Shown here: in pieces, positions 8,050 to 17,436 of the stretch
Layout of the letters: every line of letters begins with the position of its first letter
Position numbering within the stretch: the first letter of the stretch is position 1
From: an uncultured Porphyromonadaceae bacterium
GTDB lineage: Bacteria > Bacteroidota > Bacteroidia > Bacteroidales > Muribaculaceae
NCBI GenBank assembly: GCA_947166165.1
Contig: CAMVDK010000002.1
Span: 1-37,133, forward strand
Length of the DNA stretch: 37,133 nt
Reading direction: 5' to 3'
Translations under genes and position numbers: made by a program
Notes under the pieces: generated by a model
Seen by the model: only the letters and a program-made list of their open reading frames with translations
Told to the model about the DNA's origin: nothing
The model's database searches: none

Positions 8050-9720
8050 ATGAAATTGAAATACACATCGATGATTGCCGCGCTCGGCCTGCTGGCCCTG
8101 TCGTCGTGCAACGATTATCTGGACAAGACGCCCGACACGCGCGTCTACCTGCAGAATGTGGACCAGTTGCGCCAACTGCTCGTTGACGGTTACATGGGCA
8201 ACGACTATGTGACCCCCTGCGAGCTGGCGAGCGACAACATGGTCGACAACACTGCGCCCGACAAGAGCGGCAACCGCTACAACCTGGCCGCCTACGACCT
8301 GACCGACAACCAGCTCTTCGCCTGGGAGGACGTCACGCTGGGCACCGGCGAGGACACACCCTACTCGGTGTGGAACTCGTGCTACGCCGCCATCGCCAAC
8401 GCCAACGCCGCGCTCGACCGCGCAGCCGAGTTTGAGGCCAACATGGCCGACGACGACGGCCCGCTGAGCTACACCGACTCGCTGAAGCTGCAGGCCGTGA
8501 AGGGTGAGGCCTACCTGATTCGCGCCTACCACCACTTCATCCTGGCCAATGTGTTCTGCATGCCCTATGCCGGCCCCGTCGATGGCAAGAAACAGCAGGG
8601 TCTGCCCTACATGAAGGCTTGCGAGACCACCGTCAGCCCGAATTACGACCGCGGCAACCTGGCCGACTTCTACGCCAACATCGAGGCCGACCTCAAGGAG
8701 GGCCTGCGGTTGGTGAGCGACCAGTTCTACGAGGTGCCCCGTTACCACTTCAACCGCACCGCCGCCAACGCTTTCGCCGGTCGCTTCTACCTGTGGATCC
8801 GCGACTATGAGAAGGCCAAGTACTATGCCACCCTGGCCCTGGGCGACAACCCCGAGGTGAACATGAACCCCCTGTGGCGCCGCTCTGACCTCTACACCGG
8901 TGAGGACCATGTGCGTGCCAACAGCGGCATCACCAACCCGTCGGTGATGATGTCGATTGCCACCTATTCGGTGTTCAGCCGCCGTCCGGGCGACCGCTAC
9001 GGCTGCAAGGACAACGCCGCCAGCGGCACTTTCCGCGGCCCTGGCCCGACTTGGAACAACTCCCATCCGTGCTTCACCGGTATGATTTTCTACCGTGGCT
9101 CGACCGAGTACGGCTCGATGTTCTTCGCCAACTGCGGCGAGCTCTTCGAGTACACCGACAAGCTGGCCGGCATCGGCTACGTGCACATGATGCGCAACGA
9201 GTTCACCGTGGAGAAGTGCCTGCTCGAGCGCGCCGAGGCCGAGATTTTCCTCGAGGAGTATGACGCTGCTTTGGCCGACCTGGACATGTGGCTGGCCAAC
9301 CGCGACAACTGCGTCAACAAAATCGGCAGCTCGCGCACGCCGCTCACCGAGGCCGCCATGCAGCGCTTCTACGGCAAGGCCCCGTCGGCCAACTACGAGA
9401 TCAACAAGCCGATGCACATCGACGAGGTGTTCCACAGCGACAAGTACAGCGTCAACGACCGCATGATTCCTTGGCTGCAGTGCGTGCAGCACTTCCGCCG
9501 CATCGAGACCGTGCATAAGGGCGACCGCTGGTTCGACATCAAGCGCTACGGCATCGTACTCACCCACCGCATCGGCACCAACCGTGTGGAGACCCTCACG
9601 CTCAACGACAAGCGCCGCGCCATCCAGCTGCCCTACGAGGTGTGGATTGCCGGACTGGAGAAGAACGTGCGCGACGACATCCCCACTGATGTCAATCCCG
9701 GCGTGGAGCCTGAGGAGTGA
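8050..9720 (+). CDS. SusD/RagB-family substrate-binding lipoprotein
   Basis: A 556-residue surface lipoprotein that caps the SusC-type transporter and captures substrate. The lipobox is LALSSC, followed by NDYLDKTPD, the usual opening of mature SusD proteins. The helical TPR-like scaffold is visible as a conserved pattern (VKGEAYLIRAYHHFILANVF near 155-175 and a C-terminal RWFDIKRYG segment). Length is normal for the family. It lies 44 bases after susC and 35 before a metallohydrolase lipoprotein gene, clearly one operon. RagB, a family member from Porphyromonas, binds peptides; that precedent and the proteolytic neighbours support a peptide ligand here, but the sequence alone does not prove it. 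Confidence 0.95.
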   Translation: MKLKYTSMIAALGLLALSSCNDYLDKTPDTRVYLQNVDQLRQLLVDGYMGNDYVTPCELASDNMVDNTAPDKSGNRYNLAAYDLTDNQLFAWEDVTLGTGEDTPYSVWNSCYAAIANANAALDRAAEFEANMADDDGPLSYTDSLKLQAVKGEAYLIRAYHHFILANVFCMPYAGPVDGKKQQGLPYMKACETTVSPNYDRGNLADFYANIEADLKEGLRLVSDQFYEVPRYHFNRTAANAFAGRFYLWIRDYEKAKYYATLALGDNPEVNMNPLWRRSDLYTGEDHVRANSGITNPSVMMSIATYSVFSRRPGDRYGCKDNAASGTFRGPGPTWNNSHPCFTGMIFYRGSTEYGSMFFANCGELFEYTDKLAGIGYVHMMRNEFTVEKCLLERAEAEIFLEEYDAALADLDMWLANRDNCVNKIGSSRTPLTEAAMQRFYGKAPSANYEINKPMHIDEVFHSDKYSVNDRMIPWLQCVQHFRRIETVHKGDRWFDIKRYGIVLTHRIGTNRVETLTLNDKRRAIQLPYEVWIAGLEKNVRDDIPTDVNPGVEPEE

Positions 9721-9755
9721 CTTGTGGACAACATGACAATCATTAATCAAAACTG

Positions 9756-11075
9756 ATGAACATGAAAAAGTCAAAATTATATTTCATCTCGCTTCTGCTT
9801 GGCGGAGTGGCGCTGCTGTCGCTCCCCTCATGTAGCGACGACAAGTTCGGCGAGTCGATTTTCCCCGAAGAGGAAGACGTGCTCGATCCCAACTCGGTGA
9901 CCTATGAGTTCGACAAGTGGCTCGAAGAGAACTACCGCAAGCCCTACAACGTGCAGTACATCTACAAGATGGAGGACGTGGGCACCAACATGAACTACAA
10001 CCTCATCCCGGCCGACTACGACAAGGCAGTCGACCTGGCACTGCTGGTGAAGTACCTGTGGTTCGACGTCTACACCCTGGTGGCCGACGACAGCATCCAG
10101 TTCCTTCAGACCAACGCCCCGCGCCAGCTGCAAATCATCGGCTCGGCAGCCATGAACCCCAACAGCGGTTATGAGACTGTGGGTCTGGCCGAGGGCGGCG
10201 TGAAGGTGAACCTGTTCAAGGTGAACTCGATGAACCTGAACGACTTCAATATGATGAATGAGTACTACTTCCATACCATGCATCATGAGTTCACCCACAT
10301 CCTGCACCAGAAGATCAACTACCCGAAAGAGTTCGACGAGATCAGCAACTCGAAGTACGATGCCAACGACTGGACCAGCCGTGGCGGCACCGAGCACGAC
10401 GGCGTGGTGAACTCGATGGGCTTCGTGACCAAATATGCCTCGAGCGCCAAGCGCGAGGACTTCGCCGAGGTGGTGGCCAACCGCATCACCATGAGCGACG
10501 AGGACTGGGCCGCGATGATTGACCGCGCAGGCCGTGGATGGGCCGAATACCAGGTGACCACCGGTACCTTCTATTGCTCCTATTTCTACTTCACCAACAA
10601 CAAGGCTGGTGACGAGAACAAGGCCTACTTCCTGCCGAGCATGGGCTACACCACCAAGGAGGCCGAGAATGGCGACATCTATCTGGTGCGCTATGGCATC
10701 GACCAGTATCAGGAGGCCATTGCTCCCATCACGAGTGAGAACGTCTACGACCAGACCGGCTCGCTGGTGCGTGTGAACTACTACGACGCCAACGGCTCGC
10801 GCTGCGAGAAGGACGATGCCGGCCGCTGGCTGGTGATCGACATGACGGGCAACTACATCCCCATCAAGGTCTACCCTGTCGAGGACGAGGACGATGTCGA
10901 CGGCGCCCGCGCCATCAACCAGAAGGTGGAAATCGCCACCAAGTGGCTCCACGACCAGTGGGGAATCGACCTCGAGAAGCTCCGCGCCGAGGTCCAGAAA
11001 CGCCAGGAAGAGTACAAAGCCGACCCCACGGGGCTCATCAAGCGCCTGCGCAAAGAGGCTTTTGGACACGAATGA
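9756..11075 (+). CDS. Putative zinc metallohydrolase lipoprotein linked to SusCD
   Basis: A 439-residue lipoprotein (lipobox LSLPSC, second in-frame ATG at 9762 also possible) with a clear zinc site: HHEFTHILHQ, the HExxH core at about residues 177-181. It fits the family annotated as substrate import-associated zinc metallohydrolase lipoprotein (TIGR04549-like, related to Peptidase_Mx1), known for sitting beside SusC/SusD genes, as here (35 bases after susD, 29 before the next gene). It probably acts at the cell surface on the substrate captured by SusD, most likely cleaving peptides. The third zinc ligand is not obvious from the sequence, and hydrolysis of a peptide bond is inferred from the motif rather than known. 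Confidence 0.88.
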   Translation: MNMKKSKLYFISLLLGGVALLSLPSCSDDKFGESIFPEEEDVLDPNSVTYEFDKWLEENYRKPYNVQYIYKMEDVGTNMNYNLIPADYDKAVDLALLVKYLWFDVYTLVADDSIQFLQTNAPRQLQIIGSAAMNPNSGYETVGLAEGGVKVNLFKVNSMNLNDFNMMNEYYFHTMHHEFTHILHQKINYPKEFDEISNSKYDANDWTSRGGTEHDGVVNSMGFVTKYASSAKREDFAEVVANRITMSDEDWAAMIDRAGRGWAEYQVTTGTFYCSYFYFTNNKAGDENKAYFLPSMGYTTKEAENGDIYLVRYGIDQYQEAIAPITSENVYDQTGSLVRVNYYDANGSRCEKDDAGRWLVIDMTGNYIPIKVYPVEDEDDVDGARAINQKVEIATKWLHDQWGIDLEKLRAEVQKRQEEYKADPTGLIKRLRKEAFGHE

Positions 11076-11104
11076 CACATCAATCCTTTAATTGACATCA
11101 GACA

Positions 11105-12598
11105 ATGAAAAAGATATTCAAAATTTCAGCTTTATTGCTGCTGTTGCCGATGGTGGCCACCTCGTGCTTCAAGCTTGAGCAGGACGACATCTTCGACAAG
11201 AGCGCTGCCGTGCGCCTCGACGAGGCCGCCGACAACTTCGCCCAGGTGCTGCTCGACAAGGGCGGCGTGTGGCAGATGGAGTATTACGCCAACGAAGGCA
11301 TGCAGGGCTACGTCTATGTGATGAAGTTCTACGACAACGGCAACGTCGACATCTCGGGCCACAACCCCTACATCGGCGCTGTGGACAAGGGCAATGGCTC
11401 CACCGAGGTGAAATATGGCAAAGCCACCTCGCAGTGGGACATGATCACCGACAACGGCCCCGTGCTCTCGTTCAGCTCCTACAACAAGTACTTCCACGTC
11501 TTCTCGCGTCCCGACGACATCCTGAACACCGGCAACGGTGTGGGCAACGACGGCCGTGGCTTCGAGGGCGACTATGAGTTCACCGTGCTCAAGTACAGTG
11601 GCGACACGCTCTACGTGCAGGGCAAGAAGTACAACATCCCCATGCTCATGACCCGCCTGCCTGCCGACACCAACGACCAGGAGTACCTCCAGACCGTGGT
11701 CGACAACTGGTCGAAGTACTTCAGCCCGCTCATCCCTCGCGTGTTCTTGACCTATCCCAACGGCAAGCGCTACGTGATCCAGGATGGCTCGGGCCTGATC
11801 ATGACCCTCTACGAGGAGAGCCGCGACGACGACCCCGACTACGACCCGCTGGTGAACACCTTCACCCGCAACGGCATCATCGGCCACGACGCCTTCGGCT
11901 TCATGAACCCGCTCGAGTATGACGGCTTCAACGTGCAGCACTTCGTGCCGCAAGAAGATGGCACCCTGCTGTGCACCGACGACAACACGTCGACCATCTC
12001 GGCTGGCGACCTGGCCAAGGACTGCTTCACCGACACGCTCCACCGCATGCGTCCCAAGAACCAGCCCAAGGGCGGCACCCCCGAGGCACTCGAGGCTGCC
12101 AAGCAGGCCGTGAAGGCCGAGAAGCCCAGCGAGGCCGTGGTGCGCACCACCTATTGGGAAATCAACCAGTCGCTGTCGACCGGAGCCGTGAAGGCCGCCC
12201 TCGACGAGCTCAACAGCCAGCTGCCCAAGCGCGGCAGCTTCAAGCAGACTGTAGGCTCGGTGAAGTTCAACTACATGGGCTACCCCATGGAGAGCTATCA
12301 GGTGATTATCGACATCAAGATCTCGCAGTCGAGCACGCAGTCGTTGAAGTTCTACTACGAGCCCGTGTTCACCGGCCCGAACGCTATCGAGTTCAAATTA
12401 ATCGAGAGCGACGGTCAGGCAGCCACGCTGGCCTACTACGACAGCGAAGCCTACAGCGGCACGAAGCACCTCATCGAGGCCATCATGCAGTCGTTCAAGA
12501 TCAGCACGCCCTCGATGCTCGCTCCCACGCGCATGGACTTCACCTCCACCGCCAATGCCGGCGATGTGATGGTGCTCAACGTGAGACGTTGGAATTAA
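11105..12598 (+). CDS. DUF4302 domain lipoprotein of the SusCD operon
   Basis: The 497-residue protein has a lipoprotein signal (VATSCF) followed by the DDIFDKSAAVRLDEA segment typical of DUF4302 proteins, which occur as accessory lipoproteins in Bacteroidetes SusCD operons. No enzymatic motif is seen; the family is probably a surface substrate-binding or structural component. It is the last gene of the tightly spaced operon (29 bases after the metallohydrolase), and a hairpin at 12617-12648 follows. Confidence in the family is good; the biochemical role is unknown. Confidence 0.87.
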   Translation: MKKIFKISALLLLLPMVATSCFKLEQDDIFDKSAAVRLDEAADNFAQVLLDKGGVWQMEYYANEGMQGYVYVMKFYDNGNVDISGHNPYIGAVDKGNGSTEVKYGKATSQWDMITDNGPVLSFSSYNKYFHVFSRPDDILNTGNGVGNDGRGFEGDYEFTVLKYSGDTLYVQGKKYNIPMLMTRLPADTNDQEYLQTVVDNWSKYFSPLIPRVFLTYPNGKRYVIQDGSGLIMTLYEESRDDDPDYDPLVNTFTRNGIIGHDAFGFMNPLEYDGFNVQHFVPQEDGTLLCTDDNTSTISAGDLAKDCFTDTLHRMRPKNQPKGGTPEALEAAKQAVKAEKPSEAVVRTTYWEINQSLSTGAVKAALDELNSQLPKRGSFKQTVGSVKFNYMGYPMESYQVIIDIKISQSSTQSLKFYYEPVFTGPNAIEFKLIESDGQAATLAYYDSEAYSGTKHLIEAIMQSFKISTPSMLAPTRMDFTSTANAGDVMVLNVRRWN

Positions 12599-12616
12599 GC
12601 ATAAACAGTGATTGCG

Positions 12617-12648
12617 ATGCCGGGGCGCGCAACCCCGTGTCCCGGCAT
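12617..12648 (+). terminator. Hairpin after the SusCD operon
   Basis: ATGCCGGG (12617-12624) pairs with CCCGGCAT (12641-12648); the loop holds further GC pairing. A run of six or seven T follows about 20 bases later (near 12667-12673). It may stop or attenuate transcription into the next gene. Confidence 0.5.
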
Positions 12649-12709
12649 TCAAATAACCAAAAACAGATTTTTTAATTCACCCTTTTTATTAACTAAACTT
12701 TTTGCAACT

Positions 12710-14554
12710 ATGAAAAAGAGTTTACTTTTTGCAGCTGCGCTGTCGCTGGCCGTTGTGGCTAACGCTCAGGTAGCTCGCAGTGCTGGCGCCGCCACGCAGT
12801 CCAAGGCTGTGGCCACCCAGCAGATGAAGAACGCTCAGATCGAGCACCGCTCGGCTCAGCGTGCCACCGCCGCCTTCGCGCCCCGCGCCAAGAAGGCTGT
12901 GCCCAACAACTACGCATACTATCTGCGTCCGAAGGGCACCATGTATGTGAACTGGGACAAGACCGGTAGCGGCTACATCATGCCGTTCGTCAACACCAAG
13001 CCTTACGACGAGGTGACTTGGCGCAACATGTCGACCGCCACTGGCGCTTCGGAGTGGGGTTATTGGCTGTTCAGCGTCGAGGATCAAGCCCGCGACTCGA
13101 TGACCTACGTTGGCAAGGACCTGACCGTGCGCTATGGCTATGAGTATGAAGACGTGCCCTACCTGACCGTCAGAGGCGCTACCAACAACCCCTACACCTT
13201 GAGTGGCTACCGCGTGAACCGCACCACCGGTGCCATCGAGAGCACTGCTAATTGCGGTGTGATTGCTGTGCCCAACTCGATGGAGTGTTTCAGCGATCAG
13301 GAGACCAACTTGCTGGCTTCGGCTCACTACTATGGCTCGAGCAACCGCTTCGGCACCGAGATGTATGGTTGGACTTACTACAGTGGCGCCCCGGGTCCCG
13401 ACTACGATCCCGATGCTCCCGCCGATCAGCAGGACCGCAGTGGCTACTGGTTCGGTAAGAACTACGGCGACTGGAACGTGTTCGGTTGCGGTTTTGAGAA
13501 ACCCGTCTCGCCCTATGTGCTGAACAAGATCTACTTCTGGGCCACCAGCGTTGAGGTGAGCGAGGATGTGGAGCTCGAGGCCCGCGTCTACCGCGTTGGC
13601 GACGAACTGCCCGCCTACAGCGACACCACCGTTGCCCGCATCGATCCGGCTATGCTCAACGAGGAGAACCTGATCGCCACCGGCCGCACCACCATCACCA
13701 CCGACATGAACGAGGACGGCAGCCCCCTCCTTGAGTTCACCCTCTATGAGACCGATCCCGAGCTGGGCATCGAGTATGAGACCACCCCGCAGATCAACGA
13801 CGCTATCGTGATTCTGATCGTCGGTATGGACCAGGATGCCATCGTTAGCATGTCGGGTCTTGTCACCAACGACGAGGAAGACGAGGGTGTTGGCGAGGTC
13901 ACCTACATGGGCCAGCAGCAGGACGGCGTGATCACCGCCTGCATTGGTCTCAACAACTTCTTCACCAGCGGTGAGCTGAAGGTTGGTAGCTCGATCCTGC
14001 TCGACGTCACCCGTCCGTTCATGACCTTCAACTACACCTTCGAAGAGGGTGAGTACACCTTCCCCAAGGAGGGTGGCAAGCTGGCTTACAGCTTCTCGGA
14101 TGGCACTACGATCGAGGGCATCGACTTCTATGCCACCAGCCCCAAGGCTGACTGGACCGTGACCACCGTCGAAGGCAACGAGGTGCCCGACTGGCTGACC
14201 ATCACGCTGACCGACGAAGAGAAGGACGGCGAGTTCAGCGGCGTTGTCAACGCTGCTGTCACCGCTGCTGCTCTGCCCAACAACCTGCCTGGCCGTGAGG
14301 CTTATGTGCGCTTCGCCATCAACGGCGCCTTCATCGACTATCACTTCATCCAGGGCGAGCCCGTGGTTGGCGTGAAGGGCGATGTGAACGGCGACGGTGC
14401 TGTCGACGTCGACGACATGAACCTCGTGATCAACATCATGCTGAACAAGGGTGCCACGATGGAGGACTATCCCGCAGCCGATGTCGATGGCAGTGGTTCG
14501 GTTGATGTGGATGACATGAACATCATCATCAACATCATGCTCGGCAAGGCCTGA
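12710..14554 (+). CDS. Secreted BACON-like protein with C-terminal dockerin-type repeats
   Basis: The start chosen is ATG 12710, which opens a clean signal peptide (MKKSLLFAAALSLAVVANAQ); upstream in-frame ATGs would put the hairpin region inside the protein. The mature protein (614 residues in all) has a low-complexity Ala/Gln/Lys-rich start, an unrecognised central part with many Tyr and Trp, and a beta-sandwich segment at about 450-555 (PDWLTITL and a final HFIQGE) that resembles BACON domains. Residues 557-614 are two dockerin type I-like calcium loops (DVNGDGAVDVDD and DVDGSGSVDVDD), each followed by an NIMLxK helix. Codons end in T (GCT, GGT, GTT) more often than in the neighbouring genes, which may reflect high expression or a different history. 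A hairpin terminator follows. Function unknown; probably a surface or extracellular binding protein. Confidence 0.85.
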   Translation: MKKSLLFAAALSLAVVANAQVARSAGAATQSKAVATQQMKNAQIEHRSAQRATAAFAPRAKKAVPNNYAYYLRPKGTMYVNWDKTGSGYIMPFVNTKPYDEVTWRNMSTATGASEWGYWLFSVEDQARDSMTYVGKDLTVRYGYEYEDVPYLTVRGATNNPYTLSGYRVNRTTGAIESTANCGVIAVPNSMECFSDQETNLLASAHYYGSSNRFGTEMYGWTYYSGAPGPDYDPDAPADQQDRSGYWFGKNYGDWNVFGCGFEKPVSPYVLNKIYFWATSVEVSEDVELEARVYRVGDELPAYSDTTVARIDPAMLNEENLIATGRTTITTDMNEDGSPLLEFTLYETDPELGIEYETTPQINDAIVILIVGMDQDAIVSMSGLVTNDEEDEGVGEVTYMGQQQDGVITACIGLNNFFTSGELKVGSSILLDVTRPFMTFNYTFEEGEYTFPKEGGKLAYSFSDGTTIEGIDFYATSPKADWTVTTVEGNEVPDWLTITLTDEEKDGEFSGVVNAAVTAAALPNNLPGREAYVRFAINGAFIDYHFIQGEPVVGVKGDVNGDGAVDVDDMNLVINIMLNKGATMEDYPAADVDGSGSVDVDDMNIIINIMLGKA

Positions 14555-14607
14555 AAGCCAAGCTGAACCTATGTTATGAACTAAGCAGTTTCTTAACATA
14601 ATTTCTC

Positions 14608-14640
14608 GAAAGGGGGTGGCTGTGAAAGCCATCCCCTTTC
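14608..14640 (+). terminator. Hairpin terminator after the BACON-like gene
   Basis: GAAAGGGGGTGGCT (14608-14621) pairs with AGCCATCCCCTTTC (14627-14640) through 14 positions with one G-U wobble and a 5-base loop. It lies 54 bases after the stop codon. No long T-tract follows. Confidence 0.6.
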
Positions 14641-14734
14641 CACAGTGTTATAGAGTCTGAGGCGGCAGGGGCGTGGAAGGCCGCGTCGAAGGTCACAGGG
14701 TCAAAGATTGGCGAGAACAATCCACGACTGTAGG

Positions 14735-15022
14735 GGCGTGACCTGTCACGCCCGGTTGCCGGGTCAAAGGTTCGCCGAAAAACCTTCATTCTGTTGATGT
14801 TACCATTCCATTCGGTCATCCGGCCATGACAGGTCATGGCCCTACTGCCGCGCTTTTGTGCGATTGCGAATCCGTTGATGTTACCATCCTATTTGGTCAT
14901 CCGGCCATGACAGGTCATGGCCCTACTGCCGCGCTTTTGTCCGATTACCGCGTTTTTTTCCGATTGCGAATCCGTTGATGTTTCCATCCTGTTCGGTTAT
15001 CCGGCCATGACAGGTCATGGCC
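14735..15022. repeat. Cluster of REP-like palindromes (four copies)
   Basis: The 20-base palindrome GGCCATGACAGGTCATGGCC occurs at 14822-14841, 14903-14922 and 15003-15022, each within a longer repeated unit (spacing 81 and 100 bases) that includes a conserved left flank (GTTGATGTT) and CTACTGCCGCGCTTTTGT or similar on the right. A related palindrome GGCGTGACCTGTCACGCC lies at 14735-14752 in the opposite orientation. The same set recurs at 31742-31915. No transposase is adjacent. The rest of the 14555-15225 intergenic region shows no gene. Confidence 0.8.
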
Positions 15023-15110
15023 TTAGTGCCGCACTTTTCTTGTTTGATGTAATTTGGGGTTAGGAATATTGGCTTTGTTTTCGAAATTACGTTAAAATGA
15101 AGCGTGTTGG

Positions 15111-15141
15111 TTGGTGGTGTGAGTTTTTTTTCGCAAATTTG
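15111..15141 (+). promoter_or_regulatory. Possible promoter of the first M6 protease gene
   Basis: TTG at 15111-15113, a 20-base spacer and CAAATTTG at 15134-15141 match the Bacteroidetes promoter except that the first base of the -7 element is C instead of T. It would give a leader of about 78 bases. Confidence 0.4.
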
Positions 15142-15225
15142 CACTTTCAAGCCGATGTGTGCATTTTCGGCTGTATCCTTGTGCCAATCACCAGTCGCCG
15201 CTGTGCGACATAAACATAGACCGAA

Positions 15226-17436
15226 ATGAAAAAATTGCTTACCCTTTTGGCCGGTGGCCTGCTGACGCTGAGCGCGGTGGCCATTCCTGCCGACCCGCGT
15301 CCGCTGGTGGTGGACCAGCCCGATGGCACGCAGGTCACGCTTCGCCTGCGCGGCGACGAGTTCTATAGTTTCAGGACCACCATCGATGGCTACACGGTGC
15401 TTCGTGGTGCCAGCGGCGCGTGGGAGTATGCCCGCAGCGAGAACGGCCGCCTTCTGCCCACCGGCGTGGTGGCTCACGATGCCGCCTCGCGCACTCCCGC
15501 CGAGGTGATGCTGCTGGCGGCCACCGCGCGTGGCCTGGTCGACGTGCCGGGAGTCGGGGCGTCGAAGGTGGCGCGCGCCGAGGCGCAGTGGCCCGACCGT
15601 GTGCGCAAAATCGACCTCGACAAGTTTCATGGGCTCATCATCCTGATTGAGCCGTCGGACGTGTCGTTCAGCATGGGCGATCAAGCCAATAAGTTCTACG
15701 ACGAGATGGTCAATGCCAAGAACATGACGCAAATCAGTTTCGGCAACTATGGCTCGTGGACGGGCAGCGTGCGCGACTACTTCTACGACAACACGATGGG
15801 CGTGTTCGACCCGCATTTCGACATTGTGGGCCCGGTGAAGGTGAGCCAGGCGTCGACCACCTTCCGCAACAACAACCGCCAGGCGTTCAACGAGGCCTTG
15901 CGCAAGGTTGAGATTGACATCGACTTCACGCAGTACGACGGCGACGGCGACGGCGTGGTCGACAACGTGTGCTTCGTGGTGGCCGGCTATGGGTCGCATT
16001 CGGGCAACGATGAGGGCCTGCTGTGGCCTCACGAGAGCTCGAGGCTGGGCGATGGAGGCCGCTATGACGGCGTGAAGCTTGACAAGTATTCCTGCTCCAC
16101 TGAGATGGGCGGCACACCCTCCTATGGCTATGTGGACGGCATCGGCACCTTCTGCCATGAGTTCACCCACGTGTTGGGCTTCCCCGACCTCTACGACACC
16201 GACTATGAGCTAGGCGGCGGGCAGTCGCACGACCCTGGCGACTGGGACCTGATGGCCAGCGGCTCGTATCTGAACCGCAGCCGCACGCCGGCCGGCTATG
16301 GCATCTTTGAGCGTTATGCGCTCGGATTCGCCAATCCGCAATACATCACCGAGGTGGGCAGCTACACGCTCAACCCGCTGGGCGAGAGCAACGAGGGCCT
16401 GATTCTGCGCACGCCGCAAAACAAGGAGTACTTCATCATGGAGAACCGCCAGAAGTCGTCGAAGTGGGACAAGTATCTGCCCGGCAGCGGCATGCTGGTG
16501 ACGCGCGTCGACTCCACGACGGCCTATCTGTGGACCACCAACAAGGTGAACTGCAACCCTGCGCACATGTACTATGAGATGCTCCGCGCGGGCAACACCA
16601 CCAGCGGCTCGCGCGCCAGCGACCCCTTCCCCGGTTCGGCCGGTGTGCCGGTCATCACCAACGAGTCGACGCCCAGCCTGGTGACGTGGAGCGGAAAGCA
16701 GAACTCCTACTCGATTCTCGACATCACCTCTGCCAACGGCGTGGTGAACTTCCTGGTGGCGCAAGCCGGCGAGGAGACGATGCTCTATGAGACCTTCGAC
16801 CGCATCCCCATCACCACCACCACGACCACCGAGGCTGAGGGCGACATCGCCTCGTGGAAGCTGTCGCTGTGCCATGCGGTGCGCGTGGCAACCCGCGACC
16901 GTGCCATCGAGATGAAGAATCCCAGTGTGGCCCAGATGACCACTCCGGTCTATTGCGACGTGCGCATGGTGTCGGTGCTGGCCACCAACACCTCGGGCGA
17001 CGCCGCCAAGATTGCCCTGCAGTACAGCACCGACGGCGGCAGCAAGTGGACGTCGGCCAAGACCTACAGCGGCGCCACCACCTACAGCGTGCCAGGCACC
17101 ACCGAGCAGAATGTGTACTGGAACGTGAAACTGACCAAGGACCAGCCCGTGATGTTCCGCCTGCAGATGACCGGCGGCAGCAAGACGGCTCCCTGCATGC
17201 TCAACGACCTGATGATTTACTACACCGGCGAGCCTGGCGGCCCCGACCCGGGCATGCGTGGCGACGTGGACAACAACGGCGTGGTGGACATCGACGACAT
17301 GAACCTGATCATCAACATCATGCTCCACAAAGCCGAGGCCAGCGACTATCCCGGCCAGGCCGACGTGGACGGCAATGGCGTGGTGGACATCGACGACATG
17401 AACATCGTGATCAACATCATGCTGCACAAGGAATAA
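15226..17436 (+). CDS. M6-family (InhA-like) secreted metalloprotease with dockerin-type tail, copy 1
   Basis: A 736-residue secreted zinc endopeptidase. The signal peptide ends in LSAVA before IPADPRP. A propeptide-like region (about 25-120, with GDEFYSF and DGYTVL) precedes the M6 catalytic domain. HEFTHVLGFPD at 311-321 is the HExxHxxGxxD zinc site, and GDWDLMAS about 30 residues later is the Met-turn. Residues about 510-675 form a beta-rich domain (TGGSKTAPC). From 680 to the end are two complete dockerin-type calcium loops (DVDNNGVVDIDD and DVDGNGVVDIDD). It is the first of four paralogues in tandem and most like copy 2 in the catalytic region. A possible promoter lies upstream. Expected substrate is extracellular protein; specificity unknown. 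Confidence 0.93.
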   Translation: MKKLLTLLAGGLLTLSAVAIPADPRPLVVDQPDGTQVTLRLRGDEFYSFRTTIDGYTVLRGASGAWEYARSENGRLLPTGVVAHDAASRTPAEVMLLAATARGLVDVPGVGASKVARAEAQWPDRVRKIDLDKFHGLIILIEPSDVSFSMGDQANKFYDEMVNAKNMTQISFGNYGSWTGSVRDYFYDNTMGVFDPHFDIVGPVKVSQASTTFRNNNRQAFNEALRKVEIDIDFTQYDGDGDGVVDNVCFVVAGYGSHSGNDEGLLWPHESSRLGDGGRYDGVKLDKYSCSTEMGGTPSYGYVDGIGTFCHEFTHVLGFPDLYDTDYELGGGQSHDPGDWDLMASGSYLNRSRTPAGYGIFERYALGFANPQYITEVGSYTLNPLGESNEGLILRTPQNKEYFIMENRQKSSKWDKYLPGSGMLVTRVDSTTAYLWTTNKVNCNPAHMYYEMLRAGNTTSGSRASDPFPGSAGVPVITNESTPSLVTWSGKQNSYSILDITSANGVVNFLVAQAGEETMLYETFDRIPITTTTTTEAEGDIASWKLSLCHAVRVATRDRAIEMKNPSVAQMTTPVYCDVRMVSVLATNTSGDAAKIALQYSTDGGSKWTSAKTYSGATTYSVPGTTEQNVYWNVKLTKDQPVMFRLQMTGGSKTAPCMLNDLMIYYTGEPGGPDPGMRGDVDNNGVVDIDDMNLIINIMLHKAEASDYPGQADVDGNGVVDIDDMNIVINIMLHKE

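Noticed and set aside
12608..12709. Upstream in-frame starts for the BACON-like protein
   Set aside because: They would include the terminator hairpin and place the signal peptide 34 residues inside the protein.
14574..14837. Small minus-strand ORF in the repeat region
   Set aside because: It is made of REP-like repeat sequence; a similar start appears in another repeat copy, so the similarity is DNA repeat, not protein.
14800..15030. CRISPR array
   Set aside because: Only three or four units with unequal spacing of 81 and 100 bases, spacers are themselves partly repeated, and no cas genes are present.
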